The notes: generated by a model from the letters alone, not told the origin. Positions 1 through 12,935 are shown, counted from the stretch's first letter. The stretch is DNA of 64,000 nucleotides from Mixophyes australis (GCA_036250195.1 JAVHZZ010000010.1:77681423-77745422), one strand, 5' to 3'. Numbers and translations are program-made.

Positions 1-1590
1 CATCCAATGTGAACGCGATGAAGCACAGCAATTCTCATACACCATAGCGTCCCCCTCACAATAGACACAATTACCGCAGATGACCTAATTCTCAGAGGCT
101 CTTTTAATCAAGCCACATAACCTTAGCTTTTATATATGCTCCAAACGTGCAGCAGGGTGTCTTCTATACAGATTTTTATCATCGACATTTCCAATCCTCT
201 GGTTTTATGATCATTATAGGAGGGGATTTCCCCACCACCCTTGACCGGTCTCTGGATCGCTCACACATCACATCGATTCACTCAGAGCAGGCTAAAGACT
301 CTTGTATATTGAAAACCCCAACTGAAATTGTACAACCTATATGATGCATGATGGGTAGCATATCCATCTGTGAGGGCCTTCCCACATTATTCTGCCTCTC
401 ATGATTTATACACACGAGAATTGATTATTTCTTTGTAGACCAGTTGACCACACAAACTTTAGAGGGGGTCAAGATTCTTCAGTGTCCTGGTCTGACCATG
501 AGGCCTTAGAATTAACACTACATATATCCTAACATTCTAATTCATGCCCCAAATGGAGAAAAGATTGCTTGAGTGATCTCAGTCCTCCAATGTGTTGCAA
601 TAACGAGGCATCCAAAATAGAAGAGTTCTTCTACCGAGGCTGTTTAACAAATGCTATCATTTGAAAAAGCCACATAGGTGACAAAACGCGTCAGCCTACA
701 GACCAGAATACGCTACTGTGTAGGAACTCTGTGGTCTCATGTGCTTTGTTGAATTGTCCACGGATATCTCACCTATGAGGACAAATATAACCTGTGGTTA
801 GTTTTGTTAAACAGCCTTGGCGGAGGAACTCTTTTATATTTTTGCTACCTCACTATCGCAACACATCAAATGATTCAGTCTCAGGTATTACGGATGGATA
901 CAAGTTTAACAAGGCTGATACCATTCCTACGATGAAGGGGAAGAGTTCCCTATTCAGCTACTTCTTACAAAGTCCCAACAGAGAGCATTTGGTTTGGAGT
1001 CTAGAGGCAGTGATATCATACAGAAATCCCACCTATGCCAAGTAATTACGATAGTTTCTCAGACTGTGCTATTACAGAGGGAGATCGGAATATTTTATTT
1101 TAGCTACTGGTACGTGGATTCTATATAATACATCTTCCAGTGTACAACTAATCTAATATTGCAACTTCCCTTTTTGGTCATGGAGTGAGGCGAGCTGGCC
1201 TTTCACCGTATACCTCCCTGTGGTCTATAATATCCACCTGCTATTGTACCTATAGCTTTTAACATCATAGGAGATCCATCTTTTCATAAGACTTGCAATT
1301 TTGGTATACTTCAGTGTTGGCTAACCTGTGACCTGCCAGGTGCTGTGAAGCTACAAGTCCCAGCATACCTTCAAGCAATAAGTTGCTATATATTGGCAAA
1401 GCATGCTGGGACTTGTAGTTTCGCAACATCTGGAGTGTCACAGGTTAGCCAACACTGGTATACTTCATGCTTATCAGATCTTTTTTTAAGACCCCTACTG
1501 TGTGTCTATGTATTATTTTTATGGTTTTGTTTTTATACATGTTCGTATGTATTAAATAAATTCTGTTTAATCAGAAGCTTATTGTAATTC
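1..1590 (+). mobile_element. Decayed L1/Tx1-type LINE fragment with endonuclease remnants
   Basis: Pieces of an AP-like LINE endonuclease are readable on the plus strand in shifting frames: IYAPN at 133-147, GGDF at 221-232, RIDYFF at 417-434 and WSDH at 488-499. Their order and spacing fit the endonuclease domain of L1/Tx1 ORF2. The motifs lie in different frames with stops between them, so the copy is dead. No clear reverse transcriptase motif follows, so the polymerase part is probably deleted or too diverged. The sequence becomes T-rich and ends in AATAAATTCTG near 1555-1570, which may be the 3' end. The left part runs off the window. The 3' boundary is approximate, and a small hAT MITE (1312-1457) sits inside it. 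Confidence 0.6.
1312..1457. mobile_element. Palindromic hAT-type MITE with 8-bp target duplication
   Basis: The ends are CAGTGTTGGCTAACCTGTGA and its reverse complement. A perfect 8-bp duplication, GTATACTT, flanks it at 1304-1311 and 1458-1465. The two arms pair for most of their length and include a conserved ACTACAAGTCCCAGCATGC block. An 8-bp duplication with CAG...CTG ends is typical of hAT elements. There is no coding capacity, so it must have been moved by a transposase encoded elsewhere. It is inserted in the LINE remnant. Confidence 0.85.
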
Positions 1591-1703
1591 TGCCATATTC
1601 ATTGATTTATTAGTTTAAGGTCAATATAGTGTATTTTGTAATTTAACTGGACTAGTGCTTCATACTGTTTTGATACATATGTTCCATATTTCAGGGAGAA
1701 TGC

Positions 1704-2141
1704 CAGGGCCACCATCAGAGGGGTACGGGGGGTACTGTTCTACCGGGCCCGAGCTCACCAGGGGGCCCGGCGGCGGTGCAACACATACTTACCAGGGGGC
1801 CCGCTGTCTTCCAGTCTCCGTTGGTCTCCACCGCGTGACAGCCAGGCAGCAGAATGCGATCGCAGGGGTGGAGGAATCATTCCCCTGCGATCATGTGATC
1901 TGCCTGTGACAGCCAGGCAGCTGCCAATCATGATTGCAGGGGAATCATTGCTCTGCCCCTGCGATCATGTGATGTTCCCTTCTCACTGTTCCCGCCGCCG
2001 CAGAAGAAGATGGAGGATCTCTGTAAGTGTAAGTATATTTTACAGAATTTTTTTTCAGGTTTTTCTGTTTGGGGGGGCACTCATTGGGGGGGCGGCCCGC
2101 GTCATTTGTACTGGGCCCCATGATATCTGATGGCGGCCCTG
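1704..2141. mobile_element. Non-autonomous hAT element (CAGGGCC ends)
   Basis: The left end is CAGGGCCACCATCAGA and the right end, read inward, is CAGGGCCGCCATCAGA. The flanking 8-mers GAGAATGC (1696-1703) and GAGATAGC (2142-2149) match at 6 of 8 positions, so this is an older duplication. The interior is GC-rich and contains repeated blocks around TGACAGCCAGGCAGC and CCTGCGATCATGTGAT. Short reading frames inside it do not resemble proteins. Confidence 0.75.
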
Positions 2142-2149
2142 GAGATAGC

Positions 2150-3057
2150 ACTCCCCTCTTAATGATCTAGCTCCCTTTGTTGTTAGGATATTGAATCTGA
2201 TTATATCCAGCGCCTAGGAATTGTTGTTTATTTAGTTTAATGGTCATGCATGTTAAACATCTAAAATTTTCAATATAATATATTGCACTATAATGGAAGA
2301 GGTAACAAAAAACAACAAAGATTAATATTTTCATGGCAATGTAAACAAGCTTGATAGATGTTTTGTATATTTTATATATTTTAACTGTTATGTTTTACCA
2401 TGTAAACAATTTCAATGCATAAATACATGTGAAGTAGCACATAAATGAAAAATATGTATGGATCTTTGTCAACTGAATATAGTTCCTACTTTCTAAAAAG
2501 GTCAAAATATATATTTAGAGACAGTGAGTTGCAAGTGACAAACACCACATTAACTGAGCAGGATTTCTGCCATTCTCTGAACCTAATCTGCCCTTATCCA
2601 CAACATGAAAAGATTAAATACATTTTCTGCAGCTCTATATAGCACAATCCTCCTAACACCTCGTTAAAAAACAGTTTGATACATTATCTTATCTGACGTA
2701 TTAGAAACCTAAGGGGAATCCTTTCCAAACATATGAATCTAAAGGAATTAAACAATTAATCCTGGTGTTTTACACAGTGTAATGCTTTAAAAATACATTC
2801 CATTATCCGCTATAAAACTAAAGAACTACAGTTTCATTCTGGTGGTTGTCTAAGCTTTGCACATAAAGCCCTACACTACAAGACAGCTACCCTGTATTTA
2901 CTGTAAAAGCTGGCTGCACTGAATTTGATATATTACATTCCACTGATAGGAATCTTCTGAAAAATGTTATTCTTTATAAATTATGTGGGTTTATATGTGA
3001 TATGTCAAGGGCAATAATTCAAAAGTTTAGCCAGGAATTGTGGGGTTGGTTTGGGGG

Positions 3058-3097
<40 letters not shown>

Positions 3098-3312
3098 GAA
3101 TTCAAGCAGAGATGTACATTATTATTATTATCATTATTGTTGCATTTTTCTATCTAGTAATCTGAATCACATATATATTATATATATTTATGTAGAAATA
3201 AATGGAAAAATAGAACCAAATAAGGAAACACATTAAAACAGCTACAGATTTTGCCTAAACATGTCTGCTTAAACATAATACATTGTATTTTCATTCTGGT
3301 AGCCAGCAGAAA
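2150..3312. other. AT-rich stretch without recognisable gene
   Basis: I see no coding exon, RNA gene or mobile element with clear ends here. The only structure is a TA dinucleotide run at about 3061-3093. Confidence 0.5.
3061..3093. repeat. (TA)n microsatellite
   Basis: An uninterrupted run of alternating T and A, about 33 bases. Confidence 0.95.
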
Positions 3313-3352
3313 TGCATACCTCCCAACCGTCCCAATTTGAGGACTCAGTACC

Positions 3353-3566
3353 CAGTGGCGGATCCAGGGGGGGGGGGGGGGGGGGGGGGGATCAGGGCGA
3401 TCGCCCCCCCTAGCAGACACTTGCTGCCGATGGCTGCACAGTATGTGCAGGTCCGTCGAGCCGTGACAGGCAGGGGCAGTGTGCTGCCCGGCTGCTCTGA
3501 CTGTGTTTAACCCCCCCCCCCCCCCTAAATCGCCCCGGGTACAGCATTTTTCTAGATCCGCCCCTG
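3353..3566. mobile_element. hAT MITE, one-armed copy, nested
   Basis: The ends are CAGTGGCGGATCCAG and, read inward from the right, CAGGGGCGGATCTAG. The flanks TCAGTACC (3345-3352) and TCTGTACC (3567-3574) match at 7 of 8. Long G and C runs sit just inside the ends (G run at about 3367-3390). It carries the same GCTGCACAGTATGTGCAGGT block as the copy at 3825-4116, but only once, so it lacks that copy's right arm. Confidence 0.8.
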
Positions 3567-3824
3567 TCTGTACCACTATCCCGATCGGGACGGCTTTGTG
3601 CCGCGGGTTGGACAGTTAGGAAGCATTACTGAGCTTGTCAGAGCGGCGGTGAATGGGTGCCATGCACAGTGGTGCGCACAGCAATGAAGGTATTTGGAGG
3701 GGAGGAGAGCAGTGAATGGAACAGCCTTCCAAAAGTGATAGGAACACCCCCCATGGTGTGGTCATGTGACATGACCACGCCCCCTGTCCCAATGACACTA
3801 TTGAAATGTTGGGAGATACGGATA

Positions 3825-4116
3825 CAGTGGCGGGTCCAGGGGGGTGGGGGGGGGCATCACCCTCCCTACCAGGGGCTTGCTGCCGACAGCTGCACAGTAT
3901 GTGCAGGTCCGTTCAGCAGTGGCAGTATATGCTGCCCGGCTGCTCTGATTGTGTTTTAAACACAATCAGAGCAGCAGGACAGCATACTGCCACTGCTGAA
4001 CGGACCTGCACATACTGTGCAGCCGCCGGGAGCCATAGACATCAGAAAGGGGAGGGGGCTTAAATCGCCCCCCCTAAAATTGCCCTGGGTAGAAAAAACG
4101 TGTAGATCCGCCCCTG
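3825..4116. mobile_element. hAT MITE with internal foldback, nested
   Basis: The ends are CAGTGGCGGGTCCAG and, read inward from the right, CAGGGGCGGATCTACACG. A perfect 8-bp duplication, TACGGATA, lies at 3817-3824 and 4117-4124. Inside, about 3880-3957 is the inverse of about 3958-4030, meeting at GTTTTAAAC, so the element folds on itself. It is inserted close to the right end of the older CATACCTCCCAAC repeat. Confidence 0.85.
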
Positions 4117-4268
4117 TACGGATATGAGCACCATATCAATCTATGTATCAGCTTGTGTTCACTAAAAGTATATATTATATTAATGTCAGACAATTTCTAT
4201 AATTAAAGAGCAAGATATGACAACATGTGAGATAGATATATAGATTGACAGACAGACAGAAAGACTCA

Positions 4269-5345
4269 CAGGTGTGGCCAAAACTATTGACATCCTAGCA
4301 CATTTTTCAAATTTCTTCTAAACCTAAGGTTAAATTAGCAACAGTATTTGCTCTCCACAATTATCTCTCTATTGATATACAGAAACTGTTTTCAATTTTG
4401 TTTCTCAATTTAACACTGTATATCCTTTTAAATCAGAAAATGAAAAGAAATGGAATTGACAAAAATATTGACACTCTAGACTTAATGTTTGGTAGTACAG
4501 CCTTCGAAATAACTGCAATCAATATTCCTATAGTCATGGATGAGCTACCTGCACTTCTCTACTTGCAGTTTGGTCCACTCCTCTTGTGCCAACCGTTGTT
4601 TTCGGATCTCTCCACAGGTGTTCTATTGGATGTATTGAATTAACAACGGATGGTGCAAGTTGAAACTGTCATACCTTGTTTCTGAAGGTCAGCTTCAATG
4701 TGTTTGGCTGTTGCTTTCTCCACTATTCGAACAATCCTACGCTGCAATCTTCAATCAAATTTTCTCTTTCCAGGGAGGTTAGCTACAGTGCCATGGGCCT
4801 TAAACTTTCTGATATCATTGTGTATGGTAAAAATAGGAACATTAAGCTCTATGGTGCTTGATTTGTAGCCTTGAGATTGTCCAGGCTTGGCTACAATCTT
4901 CTGTCTGTCCTCATCAGACAATGGTCTCGCCTTCTTCTTCGCTCCATGCTCATTGCAGTACACACTGTGACACAAAACAGGAAAATTAATCATTTTCTCT
5001 ATTCAAGCTTGTTTAATGAGTGATCTTTATATTGCAGGCATCTGCTACTCACCACAGGTGAGTCTAACTCCAAAGTGAAGGAGAATCACCTGCATAAAAT
5101 CTCATTATTTCTAAATACTTCTCAAAGGTGACATTAATTTTGTCCTACCCATTTAAGGATTTCTGTGTGAAATAAACTATGACTTATAATTTAAGTTTTT
5201 TATGCTTTTTGTGTTTTATTCCAGTGCAGGCCAAAGACGTACCTATATGTATGCCAAGATATTTTTTTAATTTCAGCAATTTTCTGGAAGAAGTAGTGCA
5301 TTATTAGAAAAACTGCAAGGGCTCCAATATTTTTGGCCACAACTG
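4269..5345 (-). mobile_element. Degraded Tc1/mariner element
   Basis: The left end CAGGTGTGGCCAAAACTATT and the inward-read right end CAGTTGTGGCCAAAAATATT form matching terminal repeats. The right flank is TA; the left flank has decayed to CA. The minus strand carries a Tc1-type DNA-binding region (4751-4993) and, further downstream, a remnant of the C-terminal region with a HPIEHLW-like motif in broken frames. The stretch between them is too short to hold the DDE catalytic core, so the copy is internally deleted. Confidence 0.75.
4751..4993 (-). pseudogene. Tc1 transposase N-terminal remnant
   Basis: An 80-codon open stretch holds a basic start, then LSDEDRQKIV, then a region with TIHNDIRKFKAHGTVANLPG. 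This is the layout of the paired-type helix-turn-helix DNA-binding domain of Tc1 transposases, where the second helix is followed by a GTVANLPG-like loop. The frame stops before any DDE residue. In the family this part binds the terminal repeats. The piece here cannot be a working transposase. It may be read through from a spurious upstream methionine, so the start is not meaningful. Confidence 0.6.
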
Positions 5346-6010
5346 TATACACTCAAGTGTCCACTTTATTATATACACCAGAGCAGACTGAATTCTTCAT
5401 GGCACAGATTCAACAATGCGCTAGAAACATTACTTTTATATTTCTGTTCCATGTTGACATTACGCAGTTGCTGCAGATACTTCAGAACAGGCAACGTTTT
5501 TCTAATCTTCAACTGTCCAGTTTTGGTCTGTGCCCACTGTATCCTTAGTTTCCTGTTACTAGCTGACAGGAGTGGAACCCGGTGTGGTCTTCTGCTGCAG
5601 TAGCCCATCCACTGCAAGGTTTGATATACTGTGCAGTCAGAGACGCTCTTCTGTATACAACTGTTGTAGCAAATTATATTGTTGAGCTACTGTTGCCTTC
5701 TTCTTAGCTTGAACCAGTCTGGCCATTCTCTCTGACCTCTCTCATTAACAAGACATTTTTGCCAACAGAATTGTTGCTTACTGGATGTACTTTTTTTTTT
5801 TTTTTTTTGTGCACTGTAAACTCGATTCTTTTGTGTGTGAAAAGAATCTAGATACTCAAACAACCCCATCCGTTATCAACATTCAATTCACGATCAAAGT
5901 CACTTAGATCGCATTTCTTCCCCATTCTAGTGTAGTCTGAATAACTGAACCTCTTGACCATGTATGCATGCTTTTATGTATTGAGCTGCTCTAATGTGAT
6001 TGGGTTTCTT
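5346..6010 (-). mobile_element. Second Tc1-like element, internally deleted
   Basis: It begins at the same TA that closes the previous Tc1 and reads TATACACTCAAGTGTCCACT, the usual outer end of a widespread fish and frog Tc1 family. The minus strand (5369-5617) has RRPHRVPLLSASNRKLR followed directly by sequence from the C-terminal part (LQQLR, then CHEEF). The DDE catalytic segment between is missing. Further upstream, pieces of the N-terminal DNA-binding region persist to about 6000. A clean right terminal repeat is not visible. A poly-T run interrupts it at about 5790-5807. Confidence 0.7.
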
Positions 6011-6106
6011 TTATTCTCTTGAGGGCAACCAGATACCCAAGGGTTATTCCTTGGACCTGCTACAAGAAAGTAGTTTTGGACCGGAAACATAGAAGGTCCA
6101 CTCATC

Positions 6107-6700
6107 CACCATTATAACATAGTAACATAGTTGATGAGGTTGAAAAAAGACACCAGTCCATCAAGTTCAACCTATTTTGGATCTCCTGCACTTATATTTG
6201 AAATTGATCCAGAGTAAACAAACGCCAATCTGTTTCAATTGTGAAAATCCTCCTAGACCCAATATTGCAGTCCTATTTTTCCCTATATCCACTACTATCC
6301 TTCATTTTCATAAACGGTCGTATCCCTGGATACACCCTTCCGTTAAAAATTTGTCTAACCTTTTCTTAAGCATATCTATTGAATCTGCCATCACAACCTT
6401 CCCTGGCAGTGAATTCCATATCTTGACTGCCCTTACTGTAAAGAACCCCTTCATTTGCTAGTTGTGAAATTTCCTCTCCTCTAACCTTAGGGGGTGACCG
6501 TGTGTCCTGTGTATAGTCCTTGGGGTAAAAAGTTCCCATAAAAGTTCTCTGTATTGACCCTTAATGTATTTGTACATAGTAATCATATCTCCCCTTAGAC
6601 ACCTCTTTTCTAAAGTAAACATGCCTAAACTGGCTAACCTTTCCTCATAACTTAATGACTCCATACCCTTTATTAATTTTGTCACCCTTCTCTGAACAAA
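6107..6700 (-). mobile_element. CR1-like LINE, 3' end fragment
   Basis: The minus-strand frame 6458-6685 contains LEKRCLRGDMITMYKYIKGQ and RTHGHPLRLEERKF. These are hallmarks of the C-terminal part of CR1/L2-group LINE ORF2 in amphibians and other vertebrates. The downstream 3' UTR ends with a tail corresponding to plus-strand TAACATAGTAACATAGT near 6115-6132. The copy is 5' truncated and has stops, so it is inactive. Boundaries are approximate. Confidence 0.75.
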
Positions 6701-6719
6701 TTATCTTCTGAGTCTTCTC

Positions 6720-7275
6720 AAATATAACAAACCACAAATAGATGAAGAAAAACCCACCTTTTCCTTAAAGCCTTCCAGTCTCATGCCTAAACTCCCACCG
6801 GTCGGCTACCTCTCTTTCTCATCCCTTCTTCCCTTCTCCCCCTTCCTCGACTCCATCTCCGTTTCTCCCGTCTCTCCGTCTCATCCATGTGTCTGTCTGT
6901 CTTCCCCTCCCTTTAGATTGTTCGCTCCTTTGAGCAGGGCTCTCCTACCTCCTGTTTCCATCACTTTTAACTGCGCTCTCCAGCTACTCAGCTCACCTCC
7001 TCTCAGTCCCTCTGCCCTCTGTCTCCTCTCGCTTCTCTCCGCTCCCCTCAGTGACTCTCAACCTGTCATCCGTGCCCACCCTCTTGGGCCATAGTTACCT
7101 GCCTATACTCACTTTTCCCCTCCCTCCCTCTCTTTCATGCTGTGCCTGAGCCCCCAGAGTTATAGTGCTTACTGTTACTTGTACTGTGCTGTTTCACCTT
7201 GTACTGTGCCATTATTTGTCCTTGTACGGCGCTACGGATACTTTGTGGCGCCCTATAAATAAAAATTAATAATAA
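6720..7275 (+). mobile_element. L2-like LINE 3' UTR remnant
   Basis: The pyrimidine-rich segment contains TAGATTGTTCGCTCCTTTGA and ends with GGCGCTACGGATACTTTGTG, then GCGCCCTATAAATAAA and an AATAATAATAA tail. This is the standard 3' end layout of amphibian L2 elements. No reverse transcriptase motif remains. The long frame at 6783-7094 has biased composition and is not a gene. Confidence 0.65.
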
Positions 7276-9409
7276 TAAAAACACATAACAATAATGCCAA
7301 CAATCTATGTATGGCAAATGGTAGGAACAAGGCTGTACCTTGTAAGCCCTTTCTTCTCTGGAATTAGGTCTAGAGGCGTGTAGCTGGTAACTTTTTCTAC
7401 TTAGGTCATCTTGTAGGAGTAGTTGTGAACTACCGCCTCGTAACCTTTTGGATCATGTCTTCCAGGGTCTATAAGAGGATCACTATCTTCCAAGAAAATA
7501 GTTGTGTGAAAGACATGAAATCTTTAGTAATGTATTCAGAGTTTTGTTCAGGGATACCCATTCTTTGGAAATTACATAATTATAAATGTCCAGGGTATTC
7601 TATACAGATTGATCCTGACACTTGACTGCATTAAGCTCTGAAGGTTCTTTCAAATCTTGAAATTGGTTATGATGGGGTCTTCCATAGTTATTGTTGCTTG
7701 TGACTTCTTTTTTAAAATCCTTTTTGTCTCCATATGTCACATACAACCACTGCTGGCCACTCTACATCAGATAGTGCTGGACCTGTTCTTAGCTTTAGTA
7801 GTTCTGTTTATATCCTATTGAAGAAATTCAGTCAAAGGGCTAAAAACAATTAAAATAAAATAAGCCAAATCTATATTAAATAGGAAGTAAGCTGTGTGGC
7901 TTTTAGATAGAACTCTGGGTTTATTCTGCATAGTGACTGGTAGTGTTCTGAATGACATTGCTGGCTTGCATAGACAGAGCCATTCAAACATCAGTCATCA
8001 TCTCAGCATGCTGATGACTGTGTCCTAGAAATTGCTACACCTCTTCTGGTAAGGCATCCGTCCCCTGTTCCAACATACAGGTCATTGGGTGGGCTGTCAG
8101 ATCAGTAATCTCACTTATCCTCCATCAGTACGTGAGCCGTTATATGGAGATCATCAGGGCTCCCACCAGAAAGAAAATACATTTTTCCCAATAAGCCCTT
8201 AGAAGCAAGAAATACAAAACCTAGCTAGGGAACCCTGTCTGTCTTCAGCTAGACAAGAAAGCAGACAACAGAGTCGTGCCTGACTGAGCCTTATATGCTT
8301 CTGGTGTAAAACTTCCATTCTGTCTAGTTATCAGCAGCTCCAAGGATTAATCCTTTAGAATCTGGCTGTCATGTAGGGAGAGATGGAAAACTGGAGTGTT
8401 TATTCTTAAAGTATGCTCAGCATGCACTTTTATCCCTCACATTGCCATTATAGGACGGAGGTGTTTCTCTAATGCACTAGCAGTGACAGAGGGACTGGCT
8501 CCACAGAAACATAGTGTGGATAGATGCTCATGGGGATGTGATGTAATAGTAGCACAAACAACTGCCATCTCAGCTTTTTGACATGTATCAGATCCCACCA
8601 GGAAACCATATTAAATATGAGATGGAGGACATCTGTCTGTAATACAATGTACATAATACTGAACCTTTTAACAAGGCTACAGTGGAATGTCAAATTATGC
8701 AGAATGCATTTTACCTTCATGGTTTGTAGCTGAAATGTTGAATCTGGTGACTTAATGGGCCCTTAATTTTGAATTAAGTACCTTCAAGTGTGCAAGAAAT
8801 GTCCTGTATCTGTAAAATTGGACATTTCAGGAACAAATAAACCTAAAAATGAAGTACAATGATAAAATGCACCAAGCATTAATCTTGCTTTCCGCTGCAA
8901 CAGTTTCAAAGAAAAGTCTTTTTTACAGCATAAGCAGATCCCTGGTTGTATATAAGTGTGGATTTAAAGAAAGGTCTGAAGTAATTAAAGCAAATCATGC
9001 CAGTTATATTCATTGCGTCATCACCGCCAATGTTTCATGCCTGAACCCACCAACTTACAAGTCTGTACACAGTATTTCTGTAGAGCTATGGAAGGCTATA
9101 GCTAACCTCAAAAGGCTCTGACAGAACACTGCCCAAAAGGAGAAAACATCCTCCAATTCAGCTTATGTCATTGCTTGCTCTTTAAAAGGGACTTGACAGC
9201 TGTATTTTTTTATTAATACCTACACAAGTCAAACGCATGAAAACATTGATGCATAAACATCTTATGAAGGTGCAAGTCTGCTTACAGAACACACTAAAGT
9301 GTCACCGTTCTAATGTCCTATACAACATCTTCTTGCAGAATTTGCATTTAATCTTATGGAGGAGTTCCAATCCTCTTACAATAGCTTGGTTATGTATATG
9401 TAACATCAC
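7276..9409. other. Intergenic sequence, no recognised feature
   Basis: Both strands were read for exons, RNA genes, terminal repeats and tandem arrays. I recognise none. The longest frames are under 95 codons and show no family resemblance. Confidence 0.45.
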
Positions 9410-9412
9410 TAA

Positions 9413-9587
9413 GGGCCAGATTTACTAAGCTGCGGGTTTGAAAAAGTGGGGATGTTGCCTATAGCAACCAATCAGATTCTAGCTGTCATTTTGTAGAAAG
9501 TACTAAATAAATGAAAGCTAGAATCTGATTGGTTGCTATAGGCAACATCTCCACTTTTTCAAACCCGCAGCTTAGTAAATCTAGCCC
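9413..9587. mobile_element. Palindromic Harbinger-type MITE, copy 1
   Basis: The ends are GGGCCAGATTTACTAAGCTG and, read inward, GGGCTAGATTTACTAAGCTG, flanked by TAA at 9410-9412 and 9588-9590. A 3-bp TWA duplication and GGG ends are characteristic of PIF/Harbinger. The arms pair over about 75 bp. Each arm contains GTTGCCTATAGCAAC followed by CCAATCAGA. It is noncoding and very similar to the copy at 50288-50463. Confidence 0.85.
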
Positions 9588-9590
9588 TAA

Positions 9591-10690
9591 GTGTGTGACA
9601 AGGTCCAAAAAGGTTACAAAATAGCAGAGCAGACAAAGAGGTGGCAGCTACAAAGCTCTCATTCTGCACAAAGGGATCACACAAAAAAACATATGTTAAA
9701 CAAACACATTATCCTGTGATTAACAAAAGTAAGTCTCTAAAAACAAAACATACCATCCGCATTGAGTTTAGCCAGACCCTACATTAAAACAAATGAATCC
9801 CAAATAGAAAGTGCTACTCTATATAACCAATTATTAGTCAATATACATCAAAAAGAAGAACATTGGTTATGGTAAAACTTCTCTTAAAATTATTTCTTTA
9901 TTGAAAATCGCTTAAAATAAAAAAATGTTTTATTTTTGCAAGATGTAAACATTAAAATAAAGTGTACAAATAAGCAGAGAAAATGTAGGTTTGCAGACCC
10001 TTTAAATTTAACAGTAGTTTTCTATAAAATGGAACAGTGTGTCAGATGCTTTAGTTCCGTTGTCTGAACAGACATATCAGATGAAACCTAATTTATAGAT
10101 GCCCTTAAAAATGACAGATGCAGAGTCACATTGTGGACTATGGCAACACGGAAATTCAGGGCTCCTTATTAGCAACTAGCTCCAATTAAGTAGACTTACA
10201 GCACATGACACGCAGAACATTTTAGGACATGCTATAGAATGGTTCAATTGCCCATTATATACTCTCCTAAACTAGTCTTCCAGCAGATCTCAAACTAGTG
10301 TACTACCTGCATCATTCATGCTGTAAATACATGAAGTTATTCAGCGCCTTAAAATGGATGAGTAGGACTAATGCACATGTATGGGGACACAAGTTTGCAG
10401 CTTTGCCTAAAGTAGGTTACCTGATGGGAGTCAAAACAGACCCTTAATGGTGGGATACAGCATGCATATGTGTGAGCCCTAGTACTGTTCATATTTGGGG
10501 GTTATTGCAGCTAAATAAAGAGAACCCCAGGCACAATGGCAGTAATGAGATTATATTACTCAACAGCAACTAAATGACTTTAGCAGGAGGATCGCAAGAG
10601 GAGTCATTTGTAAAGAAAAGCAGGCTGCAAACACTGGATTAAAGTGGGTTAATATACTCAAACAGTTTTGCACGGATAAACAATGGACAC
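9591..10690. other. Sequence downstream of POLR2L, nothing recognised
   Basis: AT-rich DNA 3' of the POLR2L poly(A) signal. In human, CD151 lies tail-to-tail with POLR2L, so its 3' end was looked for here. No tetraspanin-like coding exon is visible. Confidence 0.45.
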
Positions 10691-10713
10691 ATTTTTCCTA
10701 ACAAAAAACAACA

Positions 10714-10719
10714 TTTATT
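10714..10719 (-). other. POLR2L: POLR2L poly(A) signal
   Basis: Plus-strand TTTATT is AATAAA on the minus strand, 180 bases past the POLR2L stop codon. It is the first canonical hexamer I see downstream, and cleavage is expected near 10690-10700. Confidence 0.65.
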
Positions 10720-10898
10720 AAGCAAATTTGTTGCTGTTGATGCAGTTTGTAAAGAATAGAGGAATGTTCTGGCTTGTGTCAGTCATATCTTCATAAGTAA
10801 ATTCTGTGCTCATAACTATGAAGATTTTCTAGGATTATATTTTTGTTCACGTCAAAATGTCCATCAAAAAAGGAGGTGTCCTGTACCCATATTCCGTT

Positions 10899-12517
<1,619 letters not shown>

Positions 12518-12935
12518 CTATTGTGCTACTCTTGGTCATAGTATTTATTGGGTTGAGCAACACTGGATTAGGAAGTGCAAGGCAGTTTTTTCTAATGCTA
12601 GTGCCAAATATATACTTGTCACAACCAATTGAGAACAAATTGAATTACAAATATAAACCAGAATTTGCTCTGGCTGTTCCAAACATTTAGCAAACAATAA
12701 AACGATCATATATGAGCCATTGAAAACTGATAGTCTCAGATACACAGCGTGGGGTATTGTAATATGTTTCATAGACAAATACTGGTTCAAATCCAATATG
12801 AACCAGTAAAAGGTAGGACAGCAGCTAGTCCGCCCTACACGAGATAGACTGCCGCAGGGACACGAGATGACGCTACAGCATAGTACATGAGAGGACTTTA
12901 GCACGTCAGTACATAACACACAGCCACCGTCTCAC

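Larger units (their letters stand above)
3313..4130. mobile_element. Older TIR repeat (CATACCTCCCAAC ends) hosting two hAT insertions
   Basis: The left edge reads GCATACCTCCCAACCGTCCC at about 3313-3332. The right edge, split by an insertion, contains ATGTTGGGAGATACGG (about 3806-3821), the inverted counterpart. The interior has CCCGATCGGGACGG and a GTCATGTGACATGAC palindrome. Removing the hAT elements at 3353-3566 and 3825-4116, with one duplication copy each, leaves a continuous repeat of roughly 300 bp. The superfamily is not identifiable; the exact ends are uncertain. Confidence 0.6.

Noticed and set aside
3178..3576. 132-codon minus-strand frame
   Set aside because: It runs through hAT MITE ends and a long C run (poly-Pro) and is explained by the MITE sequence.
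12545..12919. 124-codon minus-strand frame upstream of POLR2L
   Set aside because: It lies in the predicted first intron of POLR2L and resembles no protein. It is separated from the coding exon by a clear acceptor.
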